The position numbers were made by a program, and so were the translations under genes. Positions 43,677 to 52,903 of a DNA stretch of 64,000 nt are shown here, in pieces. How positions within the stretch are numbered: the first letter of the stretch is position 1; each line of letters begins with the position of its first letter. The notes below the pieces were generated by a model. That model saw only the letters and a list, made by a program, of their open reading frames with translations, made no database searches and was not told the DNA's origin. This DNA comes from Thereva unica (lineage: Eukaryota > Arthropoda > Insecta > Diptera > Therevidae), in assembly GCA_949987705.1 (NCBI GenBank), contig OX465283.1, forward strand, positions 88,851,313-88,915,312, written 5' to 3'.

Positions 43677-45235
43677 CAGTCGTACAAGCAGTAAAGAAAT
43701 TCCGAATATATTTGTTGGGGCAACATTTTAAATTAATAACTGATTGCAAAGCTTTCACCCTTACATTACAGAAGCGGGATATGGCAACTCGAGTAGCCAG
43801 ATGGGCACTAATGCTGGAGGAGTTCGATTATGAAGTGGAACATCGATCGGGCACCAGGATTCGGCATGTGGATGCGCTCAGTCGAAATCCCATCACCATG
43901 TGCATCAGCCGGGAAGAAGACAGCTTAAAAAAACTGATAGAAAACCAGAAGAAGGATGAGAAGTTGAAAGCCATCGTTGAAGTCTTGAAGGAAAAACCCT
44001 ATCAGAACTATATCTTGCATCATGACATCCTTTGCAAGGATATAGAAGGAAGAATTTTATACGTCGTGCCTGATAATATGAAAGCCAATATTGTGAGGGA
44101 AGCGCATGAGAAAGGCCACTTTCGTTTTCAAAAAATGAAAGAAATAATTGAACGTCAATATTTTATATCGGACCTGAAGAAGAGGATCGACACTTGTATC
44201 GCAGCGTGTATTAGGTGTATCTTGGCTGACAGAAAAAGGGGGAAACAGGAATCCTTTCTCCATCCCATCCCTAAAGGAGAACTCCCACTGGACACTTTCC
44301 ATGTAGATCATCTTGGACCTCTAAATGCAACTAAGAAGAACTACAGATATATCCTTGCCGTTGTAGACGGATTCAGTAAGTTTACTTGGATTTTCCCTAC
44401 TAAAACACTCAATGCAGCGGAAGTAACTCAGAAACTTGAAGTGATAGCCAGCACATTCGGTTATCCCAGAAGAATGGTGATAGATCGTGGAGGAGCATTT
44501 ACATCAAGCGCTTTTCGTGATTATTGTAGTGAAAGAGAAATAAAATTATATTTTATAACTGCAGGCATACCCCGCGGAAATGGACAAGTTGAAAGGTTGC
44601 ATTCTGTGGTAATATCCTTGCTTACGAAGATGTCCTTAGAGAATCCAGAAAAATGGTATCAGAACGTTACAGCCTTGCAGCAGATCCTTAACAATACCTA
44701 TCATCGTGCTATTGCCACAACGCCTTTCGAGTTAGTTTTCGGAACAAAGATGAAGAGCGGCAAAGATGAAGAAATTATGGCAATTGTAGAGGAAGAATTT
44801 ATTCGACATTTTAACGAGGAAAGGAGCGAGATGCGTGATCGGGCCAGGGAAGCGATAAAGAAGATACAGGAAGAAAACAAACGCACCTATAATCGAAACA
44901 GGAAGCAAGCTACCCAATATGCAGTAGGGGATTTGGTCGCGATTGAACGCACGCAGTTCGGCGTTGGTCTTAAAATTAGGCCAAAGTTTTTTGGTCCATA
45001 CGAAGTCACCGCAGTGAAGGACTTCGACCGATACGTAGTAGCAAAAATAGGCGAGCACGAAGGGCCGTCAACTACGACCACTAGTGCAGACAAAATGAAA
45101 CGGTGGACGGAAGACGATCAGGATTCTAGCTTTGCTGGAGACGATGAAAATCCAGAAGTCGAGGAAGACGATGCAGATATTAGTATGGAAGACGCAGGGG
45201 AAGGCTGCTCTAGAGATGTATCTGAGGGCAGATAA
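43664..45235 (+). CDS. Gypsy element 1 RNase H end and integrase
   Basis: This continues the protein in the other frame; the true continuation starts at about 43,625. RNase H end: YELEVLAVVQAVKKFR, LITDCKAFTLTL, HRSGTRIRHVDALSRNP. Integrase zinc domain: H-x3-H (EAHEKGHF) with CIAACIRC. Catalytic triad: HVDHLGPL, VIDRGGAF, GNGQVERLH. A C-terminal beta-rich part (VGDLVAIERTQFGVGLKIRP, FFGPYEVTAV) and an acidic tail (EDDQDSSFAGDDENPEVEED) follow. It stops 20 nt before the 3' LTR. No chromodomain and no env are seen. Confidence 0.9.
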   Translation: MEVLAVVQAVKKFRIYLLGQHFKLITDCKAFTLTLQKRDMATRVARWALMLEEFDYEVEHRSGTRIRHVDALSRNPITMCISREEDSLKKLIENQKKDEKLKAIVEVLKEKPYQNYILHHDILCKDIEGRILYVVPDNMKANIVREAHEKGHFRFQKMKEIIERQYFISDLKKRIDTCIAACIRCILADRKRGKQESFLHPIPKGELPLDTFHVDHLGPLNATKKNYRYILAVVDGFSKFTWIFPTKTLNAAEVTQKLEVIASTFGYPRRMVIDRGGAFTSSAFRDYCSEREIKLYFITAGIPRGNGQVERLHSVVISLLTKMSLENPEKWYQNVTALQQILNNTYHRAIATTPFELVFGTKMKSGKDEEIMAIVEEEFIRHFNEERSEMRDRAREAIKKIQEENKRTYNRNRKQATQYAVGDLVAIERTQFGVGLKIRPKFFGPYEVTAVKDFDRYVVAKIGEHEGPSTTTTSADKMKRWTEDDQDSSFAGDDENPEVEEDDADISMEDAGEGCSRDVSEGR

Positions 45236-45255
45236 ACTTTTTCAGGACGGCCGAA

Positions 45256-45426
45256 TGTGGTACACAAAAAAAAAGCAACTAATAACAATTTTGGAACGGC
45301 AGTCGAAAGTCAGTCGTTACGTGGATGTGGAAGTAGCAACAGCAAAATTTAAAAAATCGTATTGTTATAAAATACAATAAACATTAAAAACCGAAATCAT
45401 AATTTTTTTTATTTAAAAATCCCACA
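45256..45426 (+). repeat. 3' LTR, gypsy element 1
   Basis: 171 bp, identical by eye to 39,414-39,584, followed by the TGTA duplication. It contains AATAAA near 45,376. The upstream purine tract is weak (AGGACGGCCGAA). Confidence 0.9.
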
Positions 45427-45430
45427 TGTA

Positions 45431-45765
45431 TGCGTGCGAGTATCGGTCCCAGTAGGCAATTTGTGAATTATTAAATCAGAATGCAGTGTTTTTTATCTGA
45501 CACATTTAATTTGAGTATGAATAATGATCCAGCACAGTACACAACGAAATACTGTACTACAGTTGATGCCGTTTTTTCAAGATTCTTGGACAAAATTGAT
45601 TCTGAAGATTATGCATCTTATTATAGTTATCATAAGCCAATAATTTCTATGTTACAATTTGGTGATAAAATTAAATTATTAAATTAAATTTTTGATTTGA
45701 TTCGATCCTTTACATAATTTGCTTGAAAAATGGTATAAAGTAAAAATAAATGAAATATACAGATT
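45431..45765 (+). other. Helitron-internal sequence, unassigned
   Basis: A 68-codon frame (45,481-45,687; DPAQYTTKYCTTVDAVFSRF) may be Helitron-derived by position, but I cannot match it to a known block. Confidence 0.3.
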
Positions 45766-45769
45766 TTAT

Positions 45770-45945
45770 TTGGAGTTACATTCGCAGTTGTAGAAAAAGG
45801 AACTTCGTTCCTGACGGAGGTCCCATGACCGCACCTGATTTTTTTTGAAGGATTAACTTCGAATGAAAGTGGTATTAAAAATCGTTCTAAATTTTTTGTT
45901 GCAAATATTCGTTCGTATGTTGCAATGATTAGCTCTGAGTGTACC
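45770..45945 (+). pseudogene. Helitron N-terminal segment, copy A
   Basis: The frame reads FEGLTSNESGIKNRSKFFVA then NIRSYVAMISSE. The F-x-x-NIRSYN-x-A-x-A pattern is conserved between the N-terminal and Rep domains in Helitrons. About 10 bases that read AATGCTGCCTT in copy B (47,755) are lost here. Confidence 0.6.
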
Positions 45946-45977
45946 CAGCAAACCAATCTTTAAGATAACTTAACGAA

Positions 45978-46294
45978 TTCGTTACGGAAATTCGTATATT
46001 TTTCCCGAATTCGCAATAGAATTCTGAACAAATTCGGAAAGAAAAATATATGAAGAGGTTGACACGACATCGTTAAAGAAATTCTTTTCGAAATCGTTAA
46101 GAAATTTAGTAATGATTTAGCAAAGCTTTTTACCCCTAATAAAAGCTTCACGATATTTATTTTACTAAATTTCGTAACGATTTTGAAAAGAATTCTTTAA
46201 CGATGTCGTGTCAACCCCTTCATATATTTTTCTTTCCGAATTTGTTCAGAATTCTATTGCGAATTCGGGAAAATATACGAATTTCCGTAACTCT
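45978..46294. mobile_element. Palindromic MITE in the Helitron
   Basis: Arms of about 130 bp at 45,978-46,115 and 46,170-46,294: ACGGAAATTCGTATATTTT / AAAATATACGAATTTCCGT, TCGCAATAGAATTCTGAAC / GTTCAGAATTCTATTGCGA, and TGACACGACATCGTTAAAG. The centre is 50 bp. It lies between two Helitron coding blocks. Confidence 0.75.
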
Positions 46295-46556
46295 TAAATG
46301 GAATTGAAACAATTATTATTACCTTGCTATTTAAAAAACACACTTTTAAAAAGTACTCACAAAAATACAACAAACTTCAATTTCACAATAATGCACTTGA
46401 CGTGACAACGTCTATTAAAACGATGAACGCCGGCTGCATGCACGAAAAATGATGACTCATTGTCCCGTTATGTCCCGTTAGTCCCGTTAGTCCCGTAAGT
46501 CTCGTAGTAATTTTAATAAAAATTTGATTGTAGTAATCTTAAAAATTTGATTAAAA
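46295..46556. other. No gene; short CCCGTTAGT tandem motif
   Basis: GTCCCGTTA is repeated four to five times at 46,461-46,503. Confidence 0.45.
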
Positions 46557-46589
46557 TTGTCAAAAATTGTCAACAATAATATTACAGTT

Positions 46590-47596
46590 TCTTTCTATAA
46601 AAACTTGTACTTCGTTAAAGACTACTTCCTTCGTATTGAGTTCCAGCACCGAGGAAGTCCACACGCTCATATTTTATTGTGGCTGAACGACGACCCTCAT
46701 GAGACCGTGTCGGAAAATATGCCAAGAACCATCGAACTCGTGGAAAAATTAAGTTCCGTTTCCCGAGATGATGTGCCCAACGATTTTATCTACGCCAACC
46801 AGATACATAAATATATTTTCACCTGCACAAAACGAGGCGAGACGACTTGCAGATTCGGGATCCCGTACTGGCCAATGTCCACGACCCGGGTATTGGTTCC
46901 AATGCCTCAATCTGATGGGCGCCGCCAAACACTGCAACAGAAGGCCAAGGATCTGCGCATTTCTCTCGGTGAACGTCAATACACATGCATGGATGATTTT
47001 CTTGAAGCTAATAGTTTGACTTATGCTTCATACCTCGACATTGTGCGTTCAACGTTACGCAGACCAACTCTGCTGTTCAGAAGAAACTTCAACGAGCTTA
47101 TGACAAACACGTTCAATCCGTACGTTGCTGGCGAAGTCAACCTAACATCGACATTCAGTTCATCTTGGATGAGTACAGCTGCGCAGAGTACGTAAATAAA
47201 TCAGCCCGTGAAATGGGTAACCTACGTCGTGAGCTTACCACAATGATGCAAGAACATCCCGAACAGGACTACACGGGCCAATTGAAAGCGTTAAGTATCA
47301 AGCTGCTTAACGCAGTTGAGATGTCAGCGCAAGAAGCAGCATGGTATCTTCTACGACAACCAATGAGCGAGACAAGTCGTCATGTTGTGTACATCCCGAC
47401 AGTTTGGCCCACAGAAAGACAACGCTGTCGCAAACAACGTAAACAAATGGACCGCGAAGCCATCGATGGAGACAGCACTAACGTCTGGACCAAAAACATA
47501 ATTCAGCGATATGAAGAACGACCTGCATCTTTAGAACAAGTTTGGGCGCTTTCAGTAATGCAGGATGCGTGCGCAAATGACTTATTCAGCAATTGA
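46590..47596 (+). pseudogene. Helitron Rep (HUH endonuclease) domain, frameshifted
   Basis: The rolling-circle replication initiator part of a RepHel protein. VKDYFLRIEFQHRGSPHAH then ILLWL is the HUH motif (H-A-H) at about 46,640-46,685. It continues through CRFGIPYWP and RRNFNELMTN. One missing base near 47,144 shifts the frame; the other frame resumes DEYSCAEYVNKSAREM (47,165 on), the catalytic-tyrosine region. Helitrons normally have Y-x3-Y-x2-K there; only EYVNK is left, so about four residues including one tyrosine seem deleted. The helicase domain is absent: the frame ends in a hairpin at 47,596. Confidence 0.75.
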
Positions 47597-47660
47597 AAGT
47601 GTGAAGCTTTCAATGACTGAATAAGTCAATTGCGCACGCATCCTGCATTACTGAACTACC
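47556..47660. repeat. Perfect-looking hairpin at the Helitron break
   Basis: CAGTAATGCAGGATGCGTGC at 47,556 and its reverse complement at about 47,636, with the intervening CTTTCA/TGAAAG paired too. Arms of about 47 nt, loop about 8 nt. It duplicates the last coding codons in inverted orientation. Confidence 0.75.
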
Positions 47661-47754
47661 CTTTTATTTGGCTGAGCTTGGTATGCTAACTTTTCTCATG
47701 ACGTTGTCACGTTAAACTATCGTCCGTAAACCCTCTTTACAGACAACAAATTTT

Positions 47755-47845
47755 TTTTTGCAAATATTCGTTCGTATAATGCTGCCTTTGCAATGATTTG
47801 CTCTGAGGGTAATTTGTCAAATGACACTGTAAATGGGATTTCTCA
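47755..47845 (+). pseudogene. Helitron N-terminal segment, copy B
   Basis: The frame reads FFFANIRSYNAAFAMICSEG then NLSNDT, the same block as 45,895-45,945 but with the NAAFA part kept. It is cut at 47,846 by the CR1-like insertion. Confidence 0.6.
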
Positions 47846-49872
47846 TTTTATTTATTTATTTCGCCAAGCAAGGCACACTTAGTCTAAAATTACAAATTAA
47901 AGCATAAGGAACATTTTGACGTATATTATACGCACTAGTTATTAAGTTTACGTTGTTAGTATGGATTTGAGTCTTTTTTTGTAGGATAATTTATTTATGG
48001 CAGGGGTATAGCAAGATCCATAACTGTTAAAGACCCGACAGCATCTGTTGACGGGTTCATTCCTTGCATAGTCGGTACGATGTAAGTAGTTTGGTATGCC
48101 TGGTATGTCGAATTTGGTCATTAAATTTGATCCTATTAGAAAGAAATTCTACATTGAGGCTTCCGTTCAGGACATCCAAGGTAAAGCACGATATAAGCAA
48201 TTTACGCCGACAGGACAGGGGCATGAGGTCCAACACTTTGAGTCTCTCTGTGTAGGGGGGTAGACTGAGATAATCTTGGGAGTCGTACTGATTTCTCAGG
48301 GCGAAGAGAAGAAATCTCTTCTGAATAGATTCAATCCTGCTGCTGCTTACCTGGAATATAAGATCCCAGATCGGGCATGCATATTCCAGGATTGGACGAA
48401 CTAGTGAGCAGAAGAGTGTCTTTGTGACTCTTACATCGCTGAATGCCTTAGCCCTTCTCTTTATAAAGCCAAGTAACTTGTTGGCTCTGGCGGTAATATT
48501 ATCATAGTGTTGATTGAAGTTCAATTTGTTGTCTAGGACAACCCCTAGATCCACAATATGGTCGACATGATTCAATATCTTGTCGTTTAGATAATAATAG
48601 TGCAGTTGTGTGTTTTTTCTGCGGGAGAAGGTTATTGCATGGCATTTGCTGATGTTAAGATGTAATTTGTTGGTGGTGCACCAGTCTTGTAATGCATTAA
48701 GCTTTGATTGAAAAAAGGATACATCAGTTTGGGACTTGATTGTGCTATAAATTTTAAGGTCGTCAGCGTAGAAAAGATGAGGAATGTTGACTAATTTATC
48801 AGACAAATCGGAGATGAAGATATTAAAAGAAGAGGACCCAGGCGACTACCCTGAGGAACACCGGAAGTTGCTTCTATTTCGTTGGACAGAAATCCTTGAA
48901 ATCGCACAACTTGTGTTCTGCCATGAAGGTACGATTTTATCCATTCCAGGGAAGGACCGGAGATTCCAAATTTGAATAGTTTTGCTATTAGAATATGGTG
49001 GTCTACTCGGTCAAATGCCTTGCTGAAGTCCGTGTAGACAGGATCAATTTGATGGCCACTCTCCATAGCACAAAGTAGTTCGGAGATAAGAACCATAAGA
49101 TTTGAGGTGGTAGAACGCCCTTTTCTGAACCCATGTTGTTGCTCGTTAAGGTGTGGGTCGATTACAGGGGCAATCTTGTCGTAGACAAGTTCTTCGAATA
49201 GTTTGGGTATTGTTGAAAGTATGGCAATGCCCCTGTAATTGTCAACTGATTTCTTATCACATGCTTTATAGATCGGTGTGAGGAAGGATTTCTTCCATTG
49301 TGTGGGAAACTTTCCAATCGATAATGATATATTAAATATAATATGGAGAGGGAATAAAATATGATGTGAGCACCGCTGCAAGAAACTGGGAGGGAGATTG
49401 TCGGGACCGTGACCTTTTTTAACGTCAAGACTGTTTAGGCTTGTCATTATATCTTCAAACGACAGGGATATATTATTTATGAGGGAGGAAGCGTCAGTGT
49501 GCGTATCAGTCGAGATAGTGTGCACTGTGCTGGATTTGGGGCAGAAAATTTCGCTGAACCTATCAGCAAACATGTTAGAAAGTTCTTGAGGGCACGAGGA
49601 GTGTTTACTACCGTTTGTCATTGATGTCGGGTAGCCTGAGGTCTTTCGTTTTATATTAACGAAATCGAAGTATTTTTTAGGGTCTTTTACGATGCTGACA
49701 CCAACAGAATTAATGTATGTGGTATAGGCCTCACGTGACCTAAGATTAAACTCAGAGGCTAACCTAGTGTATTCTATTTTTAATTCCGCGCTAATGTTGG
49801 TGTTCTTTCTAATCATATTGTATAATTTATTTCTCTGGTTACGTAGAGAGCGAATATTTTTGTTTAGCCAAG
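47846..49872 (-). mobile_element. CR1/Jockey-like retrotransposon, 5'-truncated copy 2
   Basis: The 3' tail (TTATTTATTTATTT then GCCAAGCAAGGCACACTTAG) is the same as at 28,320. It is truncated within the endonuclease-RT linker at about 49,872, where it leaves the sequence of the full copy after TTTTTGTTTAGCCA. About 97% identical to copy 1 by eye. Confidence 0.9.
48057..49872 (-). pseudogene. CR1-like RT, copy 2, frameshifted
   Basis: Linker and RT (KKGHGPDNLPP, YTDFSKAFDRVDH, VPQGSRLGPLL, YADD near 48,765) up to the C-terminal domain. One A is missing in the run near 48,825 (compare 29,320), which splits the RT just before YADD. About 10 bases are deleted near 48,080, truncating the C-terminus. 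No endonuclease. Non-functional. Confidence 0.9.
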
Positions 49873-50530
49873 CAAGTTTTACCACATAGCCAAGCAAGAC
49901 GTCATGGATGCGATTAAAAAAATCCTGGGAAATTTTAGATGCTCTGGAGCGACAATGGAAATATTTCATAGTAATTAAAAATTCGCCATTGCGAATAATT
50001 TTTTTTTAAATAAAAGTATTTAAATTGAATTTAAATTCGAACAAATCGTGAATTTTATATATTTATTGTTTTTGTGACCGAATTTCGGTAACGGGCATCC
50101 CAACTAGTAGTAATTGTTATATGTATAGCTTTTAGATTTAAATTAATTTAATAATTTACAAATGTAATCAGTTACAACTAAATGTCACTGGTCAAAACCA
50201 TTGATCTAACTAAGAAAGGGTTAGTATGCATAAATTGTAGGCAATTTTCTCAAGTTTTATTTTATATATAAATGTTTTCATCCTGAAATGAGTTGGAAAG
50301 GAGAGTGTCATAAGAAACTACTTTTAGTCGTCAGTTTTCCAATATGGCGGCTCGAGCGGGAAAGATACGAGATGGCAAAGTTAAAATTCTGAAAAAGCAC
50401 ATCAAAATCTAAAAAATTACAAATACTCAAAACTGCCGGTAAAATTTCCCGATAACTTCTTTTTCAGAACAAAATGACGTTATATTGCTTGTAATTCAAA
50501 ACATCATGAATACATTTTTTATAATTTTAA
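49873..50530. other. No gene recognised; 3' flank of the CNB-like gene
   Basis: AT-rich. It contains the 3' UTR of the gene ending at 50,531 on the minus strand; I see no strong poly(A) signal close by. Confidence 0.35.
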
Positions 50531-51303
50531 TTAAAAGATGCCTTCAACAATTCGACATAATTTTGGAATATCACCAACCTTCGTTGGATTATTCGATCCA
50601 ATTTTTCTATATAACGATTCAACAAGAGTTTTTTTATAGTCCCTCCAGTTTTGCTCCGCTAAGAAATCTTTAAATAAACCATCCCTTGACGGCACTGCGG
50701 CATTTAAATAAAATCGCATTCTCTGCCAAACATTTCCAGGATTTTGTTTCTTCTCAAATAACCAATATCGAGGTATAGCGAGACAATGCACCGTACTTTT
50801 GGCCACAATAGCCCTCTGCTCCATATCTTCACCTAGTCCGAAAATGGCGCCAGGACTCATAGTACCAACATCGACGAAGTGTTTTTCAATGAACTCCTCG
50901 AATTTCTGAAAATATTAATTTCGTTGAGAAATGTCACATTTAAGCAATGCACAACTTTACTTCTCCATCTGTTGCAAGTTTTGGCTGAGGAATAAAACCC
51001 AGTGATATATTTGTGATCCCAGATGTCTACCAGAGAAATATTAATGGAATCTTGATTAAAAATGTGCATACTTATTACCTTCTCGGGCTCAACACTAGAA
51101 GTTTCTTCGATTGCAACATCTGTATCTTTCATCATTTCGTTTTTCACTTCTTCTTCTTCTTCGGATATGTAAATCTCTGGAATAGCAACTTCAAAATGTT
51201 TGTTTTTCAGTTCCCTTGATGATTTTGACATTTCTTGAATTGCTGATAAAACATGCAACACTACTGGTGTTTTAATTCTTATAGAGCTCTTACGTCGGTC
51301 CCT
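50531..51303 (-). CDS. Host gene, three 3' exons, cyclic-nucleotide-binding-like domain
   Basis: Minus-strand exons: 51,303-51,079 (75 codons, after TTCTGTTTTAG), 51,026-50,961 (22 codons) and 50,905-50,531 (124 codons plus stop). The introns are 52 nt (GTAATAAG...TGGTAG) and 55 nt (GTAAAG...TTTCAG). All joins are phase 0 and give 221 continuous residues. Exon 1 is acidic (ISEEEEEVKNEM). Exons 2-3 read ISLGFIPQPKLATDGE, KFEEFIEKHFVDVG, MSPGAIFGLGEDMEQRAIVA, HCLAIPRYWLFEKKQNPGN. The G-x-x-FG-x-GE ... R-A-x-V-A-x ... C-x-x-I-P-R pattern resembles the phosphate-binding cassette of cyclic-nucleotide-binding proteins, closest in feel to insect CNBD2-like proteins; from memory, not a search. The N-terminal part lies beyond the copia insertion. 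No defect is seen. Confidence 0.6.
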
Positions 51304-51349
51304 CTAAAACAGAAGTTAAACATTCTATTATAAACAATATATTATTGCG

Positions 51350-51354
51350 GAAAA
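51350..51354. other. Target-site duplication GAAAA, copia
   Basis: GAAAA at 51,350-51,354 and 55,959-55,963; 5 bp, as usual for copia. Confidence 0.85.
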
Positions 51355-51536
51355 TGTTAAAGTTTAAACTGATAGATGTCACTTTTGTATTGGTTTGTTT
51401 TGTCTTGTATGTTCGTACTCTAAGTCAGTTTAGTTTTATTTTTACACGACCACGCTGTAAACTTCGGCTTTAATAAATCTGTTTATTTTCTCGAACTCTC
51501 GTGTTGTTTTTACCGAAAATCCTGTTTCCCACAACA
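51355..51536 (+). repeat. 5' LTR, copia
   Basis: TGTTAAAGTTTAAACTGATA ... CCCACAACA; 182 bp. Compared with the 3' LTR: C/G at the TATGTTCG site and A/T near the end. Confidence 0.92.
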
Positions 51537-51551
51537 GGTTATGGGCCCAGG
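51537..51551 (+). other. Primer-binding site, initiator-Met tRNA half (copia type)
   Basis: GGTTATGGGCCCAGG directly after the LTR: the internal initiator-tRNA site used by Drosophila copia. Confidence 0.85.
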
Positions 51552-51643
51552 TGCGCATTGAAATTAAATTTAGTGGCGATTTTCGGTAATTTTGTGTACA
51601 ATTCTGTGTTCTCGACTAAATCTTTCGTCAAGCCAAAAGCAAG

Positions 51644-52903
51644 ATGGCTGAACCCGCACAGCAACAAGATGAGAGTGGTCGTGTTCTGGCAAGCATCCGC
51701 AAGCTAGCAAATGAAGCTCAATGGGAAACGTGGAAATGGCAAATCGAACTTTGTTTGAAAGAACAGTGTCTTTTTACAATCGTTGACGGTACTCGGTTGT
51801 GCCCTGCCGCACCTGCAGCAAACGCAGAACCGTCCGATGAGTACAGACGATGGCAACGAGACAACGCGCGCGCGGCTCGTATTCTGGGCACGGCACTGGA
51901 CGAAGAAGCTGCAATCTACGTTCGCAAAAAGACAGACGCCAAAGAAATATGGGATACACTTTTATCAGTGTTCGAACAATCTTCTTTGCAGCGCCTGTAC
52001 ACGCTATTTGACAGCTTTTTCGAAATAACGAAAGATGACGCTATTTCTATCACCAAACACGCATCGCAATTGGCAAATCTGTTCGATGACATCCTCGTAG
52101 AACTTCAAAAGGGCAATCCTCATGCAACGCTCCCAGTATCTTTGCTGCACCACAGAATTTTCAAAACGCTCGGCCCAGAATACCAATATTATCGTTCGAC
52201 TTGGTATCGCGTTCCTGAAGTTGAGCAGACAACAAAACTTCTGATTGAGAATCTTCGATCAATTGAAAATTCAGTCTCGTCACAAGGCGCGTCGCATTCG
52301 TCAGGTGCTTTCTTCGCTAAACCAAAAATTCAACAACAAACACAAAAGAAACAAAACAAAAATTCTCAAGGTTCTTTTGCAACAGGCAAGAAGGAGAAGC
52401 GCACATGTTTGTACTGCAGGAAATTTGGTCATATCATCAGTGAATGTCGGAAGCGTCAAGCTGCAGAACGAAACAAGCAAACCGACGGTGACAAGGTAGA
52501 ACTCAAACAAAACTCTAAACTAGGCTCGTTTCTCGCTACAGGAGTGGCTGTCAACACTGATGTCGCATTAACTGACAACTGGATCTCGGATTCCGGCACA
52601 ACGCACCACATATCAGCGAACAAGCAGCATTTTGCTACTTTCGAGAAGTTCCCGATTCCACAGCGCGTTCAAACGGCTGGCAAACATTTCATTTTGGCAT
52701 ATGGATCTGGCAAGATCGAAGTTGATGTTCGCATCGGTGACAGGTTGTCGCGTGCAACTCTGAATGATGTCTGGTATGCCCCCGAGGCATGTTATCAACT
52801 TTTCTCCATTCGTCAAGCTGCTAAACGTGGAAATAAATTTTTATTTGACTCTGATGGAGTGAAAGTTTTGTGTGATGGTGAACTTGTCGCAACCGGTAGT
52901 TAG
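51644..52903 (+). CDS. Copia gag and protease
   Basis: 419 codons. Gag (about 20-235) has the copia core WETWKWQIELCLKE, AKEIWDTLLSVFEQ, LYTLFDSFFEI. The zinc knuckle CLYCRKFGHIISEC is at about 255 and protease WISDSGTTHHIS at about 314. It ends at a TAG (52,901-52,903) in the pre-integrase region (LFSIRQAAKRGN ... CDGELVATGS), where copia elements normally continue in one frame. The ATG at 51,644 follows the leader by about 90 nt. Confidence 0.9.
   Translation: MAEPAQQQDESGRVLASIRKLANEAQWETWKWQIELCLKEQCLFTIVDGTRLCPAAPAANAEPSDEYRRWQRDNARAARILGTALDEEAAIYVRKKTDAKEIWDTLLSVFEQSSLQRLYTLFDSFFEITKDDAISITKHASQLANLFDDILVELQKGNPHATLPVSLLHHRIFKTLGPEYQYYRSTWYRVPEVEQTTKLLIENLRSIENSVSSQGASHSSGAFFAKPKIQQQTQKKQNKNSQGSFATGKKEKRTCLYCRKFGHIISECRKRQAAERNKQTDGDKVELKQNSKLGSFLATGVAVNTDVALTDNWISDSGTTHHISANKQHFATFEKFPIPQRVQTAGKHFILAYGSGKIEVDVRIGDRLSRATLNDVWYAPEACYQLFSIRQAAKRGNKFLFDSDGVKVLCDGELVATGS

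Larger units (their letters stand above)
39414..45426 (+). mobile_element. Ty3/gypsy LTR retrotransposon, young, with a nested foldback element
   Basis: Two 171-bp LTRs look identical throughout; a 4-bp TGTA duplication and a primer-binding site are present. Gag and Pol share one long frame apart from one frameshift. There is no env. It sits inside Helitron sequence. A 924-bp foldback element lies in the leader. Clade not fixed. Confidence 0.9.
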
